The notes beneath the pieces were generated by a model. That model did no database searches and was not told where the DNA came from. It worked only from the letters and a program-made list of their open reading frames with translations. A stretch of 64,000 nt of DNA from Mxb001 sp964537955 (lineage in GTDB: Bacteria; Actinomycetota; Actinomycetes; S36-B12), in NCBI GenBank assembly GCA_964537955.1, contig CAZICY010000002.1, forward strand, positions 1 through 64,000, written 5' to 3'. Below are positions 30,029 to 37,498 of the stretch, piece by piece (the first letter of the stretch is position 1; every line of letters begins with the position of its first letter). A program made the translations under genes and the position numbers.

Positions 30029-30283
30029 ATGAGCCTGTGGTGGATCGGAAACATCATTCTCCTCATCGTCGTCGTACCCGTGCTCGTGGCGCTCCTCAAT
30101 CGGCTCCTGGCCGCCACGGAGAGCGTTCGAGGCGCGGCAGACGACACGCTGGCGGGGGGAGTAGCCCTCATCGGCGAACTCCACAACACGCCCGAACTCC
30201 TCGCGGAGACCGACGTGGTCATTGAGGAAGTCGCCAATGGCGCCGTGCGCTACGCCGGCCCCGTCTCGAAGCTGCTCGGATAG
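30029..30283 (+). CDS. Small single-span membrane protein 1 of 5 behind coxG
   Basis: An 84-residue protein with one N-terminal membrane helix (GNIILLIVVVPVLVALLNRL) and a soluble helical tail (LAATESVRGAADDTLAGGVA, then ELHNTPELLAETDVVIEEV). GGAGG precedes the ATG, 14 bases after coxG. Together with the next four genes it forms a set with the same design. By the positive-inside rule the tail should be cytoplasmic, on the CO dehydrogenase side. No known domain recognised. Confidence 0.75.
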   Translation: MSLWWIGNIILLIVVVPVLVALLNRLLAATESVRGAADDTLAGGVALIGELHNTPELLAETDVVIEEVANGAVRYAGPVSKLLG

Positions 30284-30292
30284 GAGAGGCAC

Positions 30293-30520
30293 ATGCCAGC
30301 AGAAGCGATCGTGACCCTCATTCTCGCCGCACTGATCATTGCTGCGGCCGCGCTGGGACTCCTGCGCGTCATCTTCCATCTCCGGGCTGTCGCGAAGACG
30401 CTGGATGCACTCGACGGTGGCGTCAAGGTCATCGTCCAGCAGACCTCGACGGTGACCCCGGTGGTCGCCTCCGTCAACTCCAGCCTCGCCCCGGTGCGGG
30501 CCTTCGCGGAATCGATCTAA
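30293..30520 (+). CDS. Small single-span membrane protein 2 of 5
   Basis: A 75-residue protein. The membrane helix is IVTLILAALIIAAAALGLL, followed by a basic turn (FHLRAVAK) and a helix with heptad-like spacing (TLDALDGGVKVIVQQTSTVT, then ASVNSSLAPVRAF). It starts nine bases after the previous gene with an AGGAG site. The T/N-S-L pattern in the tail recurs in proteins 3 to 5. No family recognised; DUF948-like layout only. Confidence 0.75.
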   Translation: MPAEAIVTLILAALIIAAAALGLLRVIFHLRAVAKTLDALDGGVKVIVQQTSTVTPVVASVNSSLAPVRAFAESI

Positions 30521-30529
30521 GGAGAGCAC

Positions 30530-30784
30530 ATGGACTTCACCGGACATGAAGGCTGGCTCGTCGGCTACGTCATCGGCCTCGTGGTCGTGCTCGTCGTGGT
30601 TGCGCTGGTCGTGCCGATTCTGCTCCTGGCCTACCGCATCGGCAATCAGGCGGGTGGCATCCTCGACGGGCTCAAGCAGGCCGAGATCAATACCGCCGGC
30701 CTGGCCGGACTCAACGAGACCATCGCATCCGCGCTGGCCATCATCGATGGCTTGAAGCGCGGCCGGACCCGGCTGGGAGGCTGA
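30530..30784 (+). CDS. Small single-span membrane protein 3 of 5
   Basis: An 84-residue protein. A long hydrophobic helix (VGYVIGLVVVLVVVALVVPI) is preceded by a short acidic N-terminus and followed by GGILDGLKQAEINTAGLAGL and NETIASALAIIDGLKRGRTR. The NT...L..LN.T...AL pattern resembles proteins 4 and 5. AAGGAG precedes the ATG. Co-transcribed with coxG by spacing. Confidence 0.75.
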   Translation: MDFTGHEGWLVGYVIGLVVVLVVVALVVPILLLAYRIGNQAGGILDGLKQAEINTAGLAGLNETIASALAIIDGLKRGRTRLGG

Positions 30785-30785
30785 C

Positions 30786-31061
30786 GTGGATCCCCAGGTC
30801 GAGCAACTCTGGCAGATGGCCAACATCCTCGGCATCGTCGTCGTGGTGGCCGTCGCCCTGCTCCTCACCATTCTCGTGCTGCTCGTCGCACGCATCCGCA
30901 AGCGCGTCGCCGCCATCAAGGCGACGCTCATCGCCGCCAAGGCCAACACCGCTGACACGGCGCTCATCACGACCACGGCCGGCGGCGTCGAGGCGGTGCT
31001 GGCCGAAGGCCTCGAGCACCACCTCTTCCTCGGCCGCGTCCTGGACAAGGTGCGGTCATGA
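30786..31061 (+). CDS. Small single-span membrane protein 4 of 5
   Basis: A 91-residue protein starting at GTG one base after the previous stop. The membrane helix is ILGIVVVVAVALLLTILVLL; then comes RIRKRVAAIKATLIAAKANT, a strongly basic cytoplasmic flank, and ALITTTAGGVEAVLAEGLEH. The tail pattern is shared with proteins 3 and 5. It ends HHLFLGRVLDKVRS and overlaps the next gene by ATGA. Confidence 0.75.
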   Translation: MDPQVEQLWQMANILGIVVVVAVALLLTILVLLVARIRKRVAAIKATLIAAKANTADTALITTTAGGVEAVLAEGLEHHLFLGRVLDKVRS

Positions 31062-31417
31062 GCGCCCTCGCCTGGTGGTCGGTCATCGACATCGTCGCCC
31101 TCATCGCGGTCCTGGCGATCTACCTCTACGTCGTCGGCTCGCAGCTCAAGGCCATCGCCGCAGACCTGGAGGAGTCCGCCGAGTTGGTCTGGCAGATCAA
31201 GAAGGACGCTGAGGCGATCCAGCCGGGACTGACGTCGATCAACACCACGGGTCGCGTCGTCGCGGGAGCGCTGCCGCTGCTCTACGGCATGGGAGAGGGC
31301 ATCGTGGCCGGTGCGACCTTCCAGCACGACGAGCACGAGGCCGAGGGAGTCGCCCGTCCGGCGATGGGCACGCGTCGCTCGCGCCTGCTCGAGGGCGTGG
31401 GAATCACGCTCGACTAG
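31058..31417 (+). CDS. Small single-span membrane protein 5 of 5
   Basis: A 119-residue protein, the largest of the set. The membrane helix is VIDIVALIAVLAIYLYVVGS, followed by a coiled-coil-like LKAIAADLEESAELVWQIKK, then QPGLTSINTTGRVVAGALPL and a charged tail with HDEHEAE. It overlaps protein 4 by ATGA and ends the cox operon ten bases before the convergent gene. Function unknown; membrane anchoring or quinone hand-over for CO dehydrogenase is my inference from context. Confidence 0.75.
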   Translation: MSALAWWSVIDIVALIAVLAIYLYVVGSQLKAIAADLEESAELVWQIKKDAEAIQPGLTSINTTGRVVAGALPLLYGMGEGIVAGATFQHDEHEAEGVARPAMGTRRSRLLEGVGITLD

Positions 31418-31426
31418 CCGAGCCCG

Positions 31427-31879
31427 TCACGTCGACGGGGCGGATCCTGGCTGGGCCGGGTCGCGCCCCGTCGACAGGGCATCGGTGACCGGCGTCTCGT
31501 ACTCGCCGATCCACTCGTCCTTCCACGCCTGGTCGAACTTCTCGACGTTGCAGCTCGGGTCGTAGATCGCGATGAGCTCGCGCGAGATCTGCTCGCGATG
31601 CGCCCTCGTGCCCCCGGGCACCTCCAGCCAGCAGACATGCAGGTTGAACTTGCCGTCGGCGCGCTTCACCCAGGCCTGGGCGCGGGGATGGCGCAGTGGG
31701 AAGCCCTCGGCTGACAGGTCATCGGAGTGCCCGACGTAGATCACGGAGAACTCCTGCGGCCGTGCGGGATTGGTCTTGGCCAAGACGGCGTAGACAGCCG
31801 GCACGGGCGGAGGCGTCCAGCCGGCGAGCGAGCGGGGCCCTTCGAAGGAGTAGCCGGCGAGGCTGCCGAGGCGGATCAT
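31427..31879 (-). CDS. GIY-YIG-like domain protein
   Basis: A 150-residue protein with the pattern AVYAVLAK...SVIYVGHSDDL, resembling the GIY-YIG hairpin, followed by LRHPRAQAWV and REQISRELIAIYDPSCNVEK, which matches the terminal part of GIY-YIG-type small proteins. The catalytic Arg/Glu are not assured, so nuclease activity is uncertain. Start ATG 31879 overlaps the upstream stop by ATGA. It is the last gene of the coxDE strand. Confidence 0.55.
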   Translation of the reverse strand: MIRLGSLAGYSFEGPRSLAGWTPPPVPAVYAVLAKTNPARPQEFSVIYVGHSDDLSAEGFPLRHPRAQAWVKRADGKFNLHVCWLEVPGGTRAHREQISRELIAIYDPSCNVEKFDQAWKDEWIGEYETPVTDALSTGRDPAQPGSAPST

Positions 31880-32169
31880 TCCGTCTCGTCGAGATCGGCG
31901 TAGTCCTCGTCCTCGGCGATGGTCTCGGCCCGAGCCACGGGCCACGCCGGCAGGGACGTGGTCGCCACCGCCTCGGTGAACTTCTCGATGGCGATGTCGA
32001 CGGCGGCGTCGGAGTTGTCGGCCTCGACGATGATCTGGGCGCCGTAGCCCATCGTGCCGAAGCCCGAGGCAATGCCGCCGAGGCCCGCGACCGCGTCGGC
32101 GAGCTCGACGACCTCCTCGAGGCTCACCTCTCGATCGCCCTCGGTCTCGAGGGAGACGCTGTATCTCAT
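31876..32169 (-). CDS. Small conserved hypothetical in the coxDE operon
   Basis: A 97-residue acidic protein (VSLEEVVELADAVAGLGG, later ETIAEDEDYADLDETE) with an alpha-beta pattern like a ferredoxin-type fold: MRYSVSLETEG strand, helix, AQIIVEADNSD strand, helix. No cysteine or signal. It lies two bases after coxE and overlaps the GIY-YIG gene. Function unknown. Confidence 0.6.
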   Translation of the reverse strand: MRYSVSLETEGDREVSLEEVVELADAVAGLGGIASGFGTMGYGAQIIVEADNSDAAVDIAIEKFTEAVATTSLPAWPVARAETIAEDEDYADLDETE

Positions 32170-32171
32170 GG

Positions 32172-33335
32172 CTATCCCACCTTCGGCAGTCGCTCGGCCA
32201 GGCGCTCGAGGCTAGCGAGGTTGTGGCCGGAGTGCACCTCGTCGATGTAGGGATCCGCGACGATCATGCCCAGGGATGCCGGGACATAGACCGGGGCGTC
32301 GCCGCGGTGCGGATTGACCCAGATGACGCGATGGGCCAGGCGGCCCAGAGCCTCCATGGCCTCCTCGAGCTGCGCAGGATCGCCGCGATCGAGCCCGTCC
32401 GAGCAGATCACGACGATCGCGCCCCGGCCCAGTCGTGTGCGCCGCGCCTCGCGGGTGAACTCCTTGAGGGAGTCGCCGATGCGCGTGCCGCCATCCCAGT
32501 CGAGTACGGCCTCACCTGCCTGGCGCATCGCCTGGTCGGGGTCTCGCCGGTCGAGTGCGCGCGTGATGCGTGAGAGTCGCGTGCCGAAGCAGTACACCTC
32601 GACCTTGGCGTTGGCGCGCTTGGCGGAGTAGGCGAACTGCAGCAGATTGCGCGAGTAGTCGGCCATGGATCCGGACACATCGAGGATGAGGACCAGGGGG
32701 CGGAGCTTGGTCTTGCGCTGCTTGTAGGCCAGCTCGCGGGGTTCGCCCATGGAGCGCATGGTGTCGCGCGCCATCCGGCGCATGTCGAGCCGCGCGCTGC
32801 GGCGTGCCCGAGTCGTGCGATGGGTGCGGCGTCGCGGGGGAGTGACGCGCATGCGCGCCATGAGGCGGCGCAACTGGCGCAGCTCCTCGTCGGAGCAGTC
32901 GGCGAAGGCCTTGTGCCGGTACACCTCCGAGGTGCTCGCGACGTAGCCCAGCTTGGCCTCGTCGGGGCTCACGTCCCCTGGCAGGCCCTCCTCCGTGTTC
33001 GGGATCTCGAGCGTGGCCCCGGCGTTGGCCGAGGCGCGCATCATCCGCTTGCGCTCGTCCGTGCGGACCGGATCGACGTCGAGGAAGTAGGTGCGGAAGA
33101 CGATGTTGTAGATCGGGACGTGCTCGCGCCGGCGGACGAGGGTCGCGCGGCCGGACCAGTAGACGTCCATGAGGTCGGTGACGTCGAGGTGGGCGCTGCC
33201 CTCGCAGAAGGTGAGCACGTCGTCCGTGCCCACGGGGAGTCCTGCCGCGCGCAGGGCGTGGCAGAAGCCGACGAGGAGCGCGTCGAATCCGTCGGGCTGG
33301 CCCGGATCCGACAGGGCGATCTCAGGCGACGACAT
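32172..33335 (-). CDS. coxE: CoxE, VWA-domain CO dehydrogenase maturation protein
   Basis: A 387-residue protein. The N-terminal half (FCHALRAAGLPVGTDDVLTF and VYWSGRATLVRRREHVPIYN) is the CoxE-specific region; the C-terminal half is a von Willebrand A domain with MIDAS motif DVSGSM, later Thr in GGTRIGDSL and Asp in CSDGLDRG. In Oligotropha, CoxD and CoxE act together to assemble the [CuSMoO2] site. It overlaps coxD by 14 bases and is convergent with the structural operon. Confidence 0.9.
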   Translation of the reverse strand: MSSPEIALSDPGQPDGFDALLVGFCHALRAAGLPVGTDDVLTFCEGSAHLDVTDLMDVYWSGRATLVRRREHVPIYNIVFRTYFLDVDPVRTDERKRMMRASANAGATLEIPNTEEGLPGDVSPDEAKLGYVASTSEVYRHKAFADCSDEELRQLRRLMARMRVTPPRRRTHRTTRARRSARLDMRRMARDTMRSMGEPRELAYKQRKTKLRPLVLILDVSGSMADYSRNLLQFAYSAKRANAKVEVYCFGTRLSRITRALDRRDPDQAMRQAGEAVLDWDGGTRIGDSLKEFTREARRTRLGRGAIVVICSDGLDRGDPAQLEEAMEALGRLAHRVIWVNPHRGDAPVYVPASLGMIVADPYIDEVHSGHNLASLERLAERLPKVG

Positions 33336-34194
33336 CCTGGATGCTCTTCGAGGCGAAGTCCAGGTCGTCGCGGTCCTTGATCACGGCGCCGAGGGTGTCG
33401 AGGGCGGCGTCGTCGGTGAGGGAGTCCACGCCGAGGGCATCGAGGCTCTCCGCCCAGTCGATGGTCTCGGCGACGCCGGGGGGCTTCTCGAGGTCCATCT
33501 CGCGCAGTCGATTGACGGCGGCGACCACCTGGGCGGCGAGCGCGGCCTCGACCTGCGGCAGTCGCGTGCGCACGATCGCCACCTCGCGGTCTGCGGGAGG
33601 GAATCCGATCCACGTGTAGAGGCAGCGGCGCTTGAGGGCGTCATGGAGCTCGCGCGTGCGGTTGGAGGTGAGGATCACGATGGGCCTGGCCTCCGCGCGG
33701 ATCGTGCCCATCTCGGGGATCGTCACCTGGAAGTCGCCCAGGAGCTCGAGCAGGAAGGCCTCGAACTCGTCGTCGGCGCGGTCCACCTCGTCGATGAGCA
33801 GGACGCTGCGATCACCGGCCCGCACGGCCTGGAGGAGGGGGCGCTCGAGGAGGAAGCGAGGGCCGAAGAGGTCCGCCTCGGCATCTGCGGCGTCCGCCTG
33901 GCTCAGGGAGCGGATGTGGAGCATCTGACGGGCGTAGTCCCACTCGTAGAGCGCATGGTGGATGTCGATGCCCTCGTAGCACTGCAGGCGGATGAGGTCC
34001 CGGCCCAGCATGGTGGCGAGGGTCTTGGCGAGCTCGGTCTTTCCGACGCCGACCTCTCCTTCGAGCAGCAGCGGCTTGCCGAGCTTGAGGGACAGCAGGA
34101 CGGACGTGGCGAGGCCGCGGTCGGCGATGTAGCCCTGGGCGAGGAGGTCCTCGGTCAGCCCGGGGACGGTCAGGGAGTCGAAGGCGCTGCTCAC
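33322..34194 (-). CDS. coxD: CoxD, MoxR-type AAA+ ATPase
   Basis: A 290-residue AAA+ chaperone of the MoxR/CoxD family. Walker A is EGEVGVGKTELAK, Walker B SVLLIDEVDRAD, sensor 1 ILTSNRTREL, and the Arg finger region is LKRRCLYTWIGFP. CoxD is needed for sulfur and copper insertion into CO dehydrogenase, working with CoxE. GTG 34194 gives a family-like N-terminus (VSSAFDSLTVPG); the frame is open to 34260 without support. Confidence 0.92.
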   Translation of the reverse strand: MSSAFDSLTVPGLTEDLLAQGYIADRGLATSVLLSLKLGKPLLLEGEVGVGKTELAKTLATMLGRDLIRLQCYEGIDIHHALYEWDYARQMLHIRSLSQADAADAEADLFGPRFLLERPLLQAVRAGDRSVLLIDEVDRADDEFEAFLLELLGDFQVTIPEMGTIRAEARPIVILTSNRTRELHDALKRRCLYTWIGFPPADREVAIVRTRLPQVEAALAAQVVAAVNRLREMDLEKPPGVAETIDWAESLDALGVDSLTDDAALDTLGAVIKDRDDLDFASKSIQDVVA

Positions 34195-34201
34195 GCGATG
34201 C

Positions 34202-34486
34202 TCAGTTCGGGTCGCCGAAGACGAGGTCGGCGAGAGACCCGCTGCCCAGCTTGCCCTCACGGGCCAGGGTGTTGCGCCAGGCCTCGCGCAGGTCCACGCC
34301 CTCCTCGGCGAATCCGTCGAAGGTGACGTCCTTCATGTTGCGGCAGGCCTTCGTCGGGCTGCACTCGGCCTCGAGGTCCTCGAGTGCCCCCGGGGTGCCC
34401 TGCCAGACGGTGCGCAACACGTCTGCGGGGCCCGGCGAGTCGGCCACGCCGCCTGCGTCGGGCCGACCCTGCGCGTCAGCGTCCAT
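34202..34486 (-). CDS. Small hypothetical upstream of coxD
   Basis: A 94-residue protein with AGGGAGG before ATG 34486. The core LEAECSPTKACRNMKDVTFD has two cysteines five residues apart (CSPTKAC), a possible metal or redox site; the rest is WRNTLAREGKLGSGSLADLV. It is the first gene of the coxD-coxE operon and so may serve CO dehydrogenase assembly. No family recognised. Confidence 0.6.
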   Translation of the reverse strand: MDADAQGRPDAGGVADSPGPADVLRTVWQGTPGALEDLEAECSPTKACRNMKDVTFDGFAEEGVDLREAWRNTLAREGKLGSGSLADLVFGDPN

Positions 34487-34585
34487 GAAGCCTCCCTTGC
34501 TCGTGGTGAGGGTAACAGCGCGGGGATAGCGCCGCAGGTCGGCGGCCCGGTCGCCCGGATGCCCGATCTCCCTCACAATCGAGCC

Positions 34586-35011
34586 ATGCGCCCCGTGATC
34601 GCTCTCCTCGCCGCTGCCGTCGTCCCGGTGCTGATCGTGTCCGCTGCGCCCGGCGCCGCAGCAGCCCCGGACCTGTCCGGCCGGTGGGTCTCGGACTCGC
34701 TTCGCGACAACCGCATCGGCTACTTCCTCACCCTGCGCGCGGCCCCCGACGGAGCCAAGGGGCACGTCGGCCACCTGCGCTTCGAACGCCAGGACGGCCA
34801 GCGGGATGCCCGCATGCCGGTGGCGGTCACCGTCGCGGGCGACCGTGTCGTGATCACCTCGCGGGAGGGGAGGTTCGACAGGGCTGGGCGCACGATCGCC
34901 GCACGCCTCGACGGCCGCGGCACGCTGGTCCTCACCAACTGCCTCGACCGCCTCCAGCAGGTGATGTCGTGGGACCTCGCCTCGGACTGCACCCTGCGCC
35001 TGCAGCGCTAG
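34586..35011 (+). CDS. Small exported protein
   Basis: A 141-residue protein with a signal peptide (MRPVIALLAAAVVPVLIVSA, cleavage near AAAA-PDLSG). The mature part DLSGRWVSDSLRDNRIGYFL resembles small beta-barrel exported proteins that bind or sense ligands (lipocalin-like start GRW). It carries two cysteines (NCLDR, DCTLRL) near the C-terminus. A CACAAT hexamer ends six bases before the ATG, fitting a leaderless start. It converges with, and overlaps by 4 bases, the FGGY kinase. Confidence 0.6.
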   Translation: MRPVIALLAAAVVPVLIVSAAPGAAAAPDLSGRWVSDSLRDNRIGYFLTLRAAPDGAKGHVGHLRFERQDGQRDARMPVAVTVAGDRVVITSREGRFDRAGRTIAARLDGRGTLVLTNCLDRLQQVMSWDLASDCTLRLQR

Positions 35012-36360
35012 CGCCAGGTGGGCCGTTCGTCGGGGCCGGGTCGCTCGAGCAGCCCGGCGGCGATCCCGCCGAAGAACGCCGCGCCCATGGCTGCCGCCTC
35101 GGCAACCGAGCTCGTGGAGTAGTCGCCGAGCTGTCGACGCTTCGCCTGGGCGACCGTCGGGTCGTGGGACCAGCCTCCGGTCACCATGGCCTCGGTGCGC
35201 GGACCGATCACGGACTCGATGAAGTCGATGAGATCGGTGGAGAGTGCCGTGAGGTCGTCCACGGCAGCGCGCCAGGCCAGGGCCGGAGACAGGCCCTCGG
35301 TCACTCCCGTCAGCGTGAGCCCCTCGTGACTGGACGCCGCAACGCGGAAGGGCACCGAATCGCGGTCGAGACCGGCAGCCTCCAGGGAGATGGCCCGGCG
35401 CCGATCCCGGTCGGTGAGGCCCAGGAGGGCGGCCATGCGCTCGAGCGACAGCCCGGTGAGCAGGCCCCCGACCGTGCAGAGGAACCCGGGCACCACGCCC
35501 CAGCCGATGCCGATGTCGCGCTCGACCAGTCGGGCCACGGTGTCGCGGTCGACGGGCGCGAAGAGACGCAGGAGCGCCTCGGCGGTGCCGAGCGAGTCGG
35601 TGAGCACCCCGAGTCGCATGGCCCCCATGGCGAAGGCAGCGGACTCGTGGTCGAGGCCGGCCGCCGTGAGCGCGGCACCGCGCAGGCGGCGAGGCGCCTG
35701 GTCGCCGACGGTGCCGGCGGGCTCGCCCGCCCAGACGATGCGCTCCGCGACGAGGTCGCCCACGAGATCGGTCGCGGTCTGCCAGGGCTCGTCGGCAAGG
35801 ACGTCGTAGAGCCCCGAGCGCGACAGGATCGAGCGCTCCGCGACTTGGTCACCGCCCATGGCGTGGATGACCCAGTCGCTCACGCTGAGGTGGCGCACGG
35901 CGCGATCTCGGCTGTCCGGATGCGCGTTGTAGAGGTAGAGCACCTTGGCGAGTGAGGGCTTGGAGTTGAGTCGGACGCCGCAGGTCCGCCAGAACTCCTC
36001 GTCCGTCGTGCGTTCGCGGATCGGCTCGGCCAGGCCACGAGGGTCGTGCCAGGCGAGCGTCGGGGCACACGGGCGGCCCTGGGCATCGAGGAGCGCGCCC
36101 GCCTCGGCCATGCCGGTGACCCCGATGCCGCGCACGACGGACCCGGGCGGGACGCGGGGGTCCTCCAGGCTGCGGTCGGCCAGCGACATCGCGAGGTCGG
36201 CGAGGACGTCGGCGTCGATGTCGGCGCAGGCTCCGTCGTGTCGCCAGGGAGTGCGCGCCTCGGACTCGCCGACGACGCGTCCGTCCACGGTGACCGCGAG
36301 CGCCTTGACGCGGGTCGTCCCCACGTCGATGCCGACGAGCAGCTCGAACCGATCGGACAT
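35008..36360 (-). CDS. FGGY-family carbohydrate kinase
   Basis: A 450-residue sugar kinase. The N-terminal phosphate motif is LLVGIDVGTTRVKALAV; GIGVTGMAEAGALLD and WHDPRG follow; the C-terminal ATP motif is AMVTGGWSHDPTVAQAK, with AAAMGAAFFGG as in xylulose/glycerol kinases. Substrate is not predictable. ManA-like gene ends two bases upstream on the same strand, so the two are an operon, divergent from an aldolase and a dehydrogenase. No sugar transporter or repressor gene is visible nearby. Confidence 0.88.
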   Translation of the reverse strand: MSDRFELLVGIDVGTTRVKALAVTVDGRVVGESEARTPWRHDGACADIDADVLADLAMSLADRSLEDPRVPPGSVVRGIGVTGMAEAGALLDAQGRPCAPTLAWHDPRGLAEPIRERTTDEEFWRTCGVRLNSKPSLAKVLYLYNAHPDSRDRAVRHLSVSDWVIHAMGGDQVAERSILSRSGLYDVLADEPWQTATDLVGDLVAERIVWAGEPAGTVGDQAPRRLRGAALTAAGLDHESAAFAMGAMRLGVLTDSLGTAEALLRLFAPVDRDTVARLVERDIGIGWGVVPGFLCTVGGLLTGLSLERMAALLGLTDRDRRRAISLEAAGLDRDSVPFRVAASSHEGLTLTGVTEGLSPALAWRAAVDDLTALSTDLIDFIESVIGPRTEAMVTGGWSHDPTVAQAKRRQLGDYSTSSVAEAAAMGAAFFGGIAAGLLERPGPDERPTWR

Positions 36361-36362
36361 GG

Positions 36363-37400
36363 TCAGCGAGCTGCCTCGGGCGCGTCCGGGGACGGTGGGC
36401 GGCAGGCCACCGCCACGAGGGCGCCGTCAGCGGTCCAGTCGCCCGCCGCGTAGGGCATGAGCAGGACGTCGCCCTTGGCCACCGGATGGCTGCCGTGGCC
36501 AGAGGTGATGATGCCCGCGCCATCGAGCACCACGATCACCGAGAAGCCCGCGTCGACCGGGACTGGGCCGGCGCTCGTGTCGAGGTGCTGCGCGCGGAAG
36601 TAGGCGTCCGCCTCGCGGGGTAGTGCTGAGGTCAGGCCGGCGCGCTCGATGTCCTCGCGGCGCACGACGAGGCGATCGAGGTCGGCGTCCGTGACGGCAG
36701 TGGTGTCGACGGCCTGGAGGGCGACGTCGAATCCCAGGTCGAGGTGGCCGTCACGGTCGCCATCGACCGCGAAGTCCTGCCACTCCAGCAGGATCGACAG
36801 ATCGGTCGGCTCCTGCAGTTCGAGGACGAAGACCCCCTCCTGGACCGTGTGAGGAAGTCCCGCGGGCACGAGCATCGCATCGCCAGGCCGCACCTCGCGC
36901 GTGCGCAGCGACGCGAGCAGTCCGGCGCTGTCGTGCGCGGCCACCATGGCGGCGACCTCCGCGAGCGGCAGGGCCTCGGCGAAGCCCACGCCGACGCGGG
37001 CCCCGGGGGGCGCGTCCACGACGTACCACGCCTCGGTCTTGCCGTGGGCGAGTCCGAGGTGCTTTCTGGCGAACTCGCGATTGGGGTGCAGATGCACGGG
37101 AAGGCGCTGGCCGAGGTCGAGGAACTTCACCAGGACCTCGACATCCGTGCCGTAGCGGGCGACGTGCCCCGGGCCGAGCCAGGCGGTCGGATCGGCGATG
37201 ACCGCATCGCGCAGGAAGCCGTCGCCGGGGAGGGTGCTCAGGCCCTGCGTGGCCTGCCCGAAGCGCGTGGTGGTCGAGCCGATCCATTCCTCGGGTCGCT
37301 GCGGGCCGCCGGGGCCGCCGCGCAGGGCGCCGATGCGGTCACCGCCGCGATAGAAGTGATCGAACTGGTTGACGGGCAGCAGCACGGGGGTCGCGGTCAC
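36363..37400 (-). CDS. Class I mannose-6-phosphate isomerase-like protein
   Basis: A 345-residue cupin-type isomerase. Zinc ligands of ManA are recognisable: LPVHLHPNREFA (His pair), GKTEAWYVV (Glu) and GLPHTV (His). The C-terminal domain IVVLDGAGIITSGHGS and GDVLLMPYAAGDW is also ManA-like. It should isomerise an aldose phosphate, or a free sugar ahead of the neighbouring kinase. The GTG at 37400 has a CAGGAT hexamer ending six bases upstream, fitting a leaderless start. Confidence 0.85.
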   Translation of the reverse strand: MTATPVLLPVNQFDHFYRGGDRIGALRGGPGGPQRPEEWIGSTTTRFGQATQGLSTLPGDGFLRDAVIADPTAWLGPGHVARYGTDVEVLVKFLDLGQRLPVHLHPNREFARKHLGLAHGKTEAWYVVDAPPGARVGVGFAEALPLAEVAAMVAAHDSAGLLASLRTREVRPGDAMLVPAGLPHTVQEGVFVLELQEPTDLSILLEWQDFAVDGDRDGHLDLGFDVALQAVDTTAVTDADLDRLVVRREDIERAGLTSALPREADAYFRAQHLDTSAGPVPVDAGFSVIVVLDGAGIITSGHGSHPVAKGDVLLMPYAAGDWTADGALVAVACRPPSPDAPEAAR

Positions 37401-37498
37401 ACGGACATCCTGACACCCGCCGAGGGTTGCCCGCCTGCTGATCCCGCTAGGCTGACGGGAAACTCGGGGGACGCTTCCGACGACCTGCAGGGAGGGTC
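37401..37498. promoter_or_regulatory. Divergent promoter region of the sugar cluster
   Basis: 98 bases between the divergent ManA-like and aldolase genes. CAGGAT (minus strand) ends six bases before GTG 37400; TAGGCT (plus strand, 37448-37453) could serve the aldolase gene, with a leader of about 40 bases. A GGGAGG precedes the aldolase ATG. No clear operator palindrome noticed. Confidence 0.35.

Noticed and set aside
37401..37498. Operator palindrome for a LacI-type sugar regulator
   Set aside because: I looked for an inverted repeat between the divergent genes and found none convincing.
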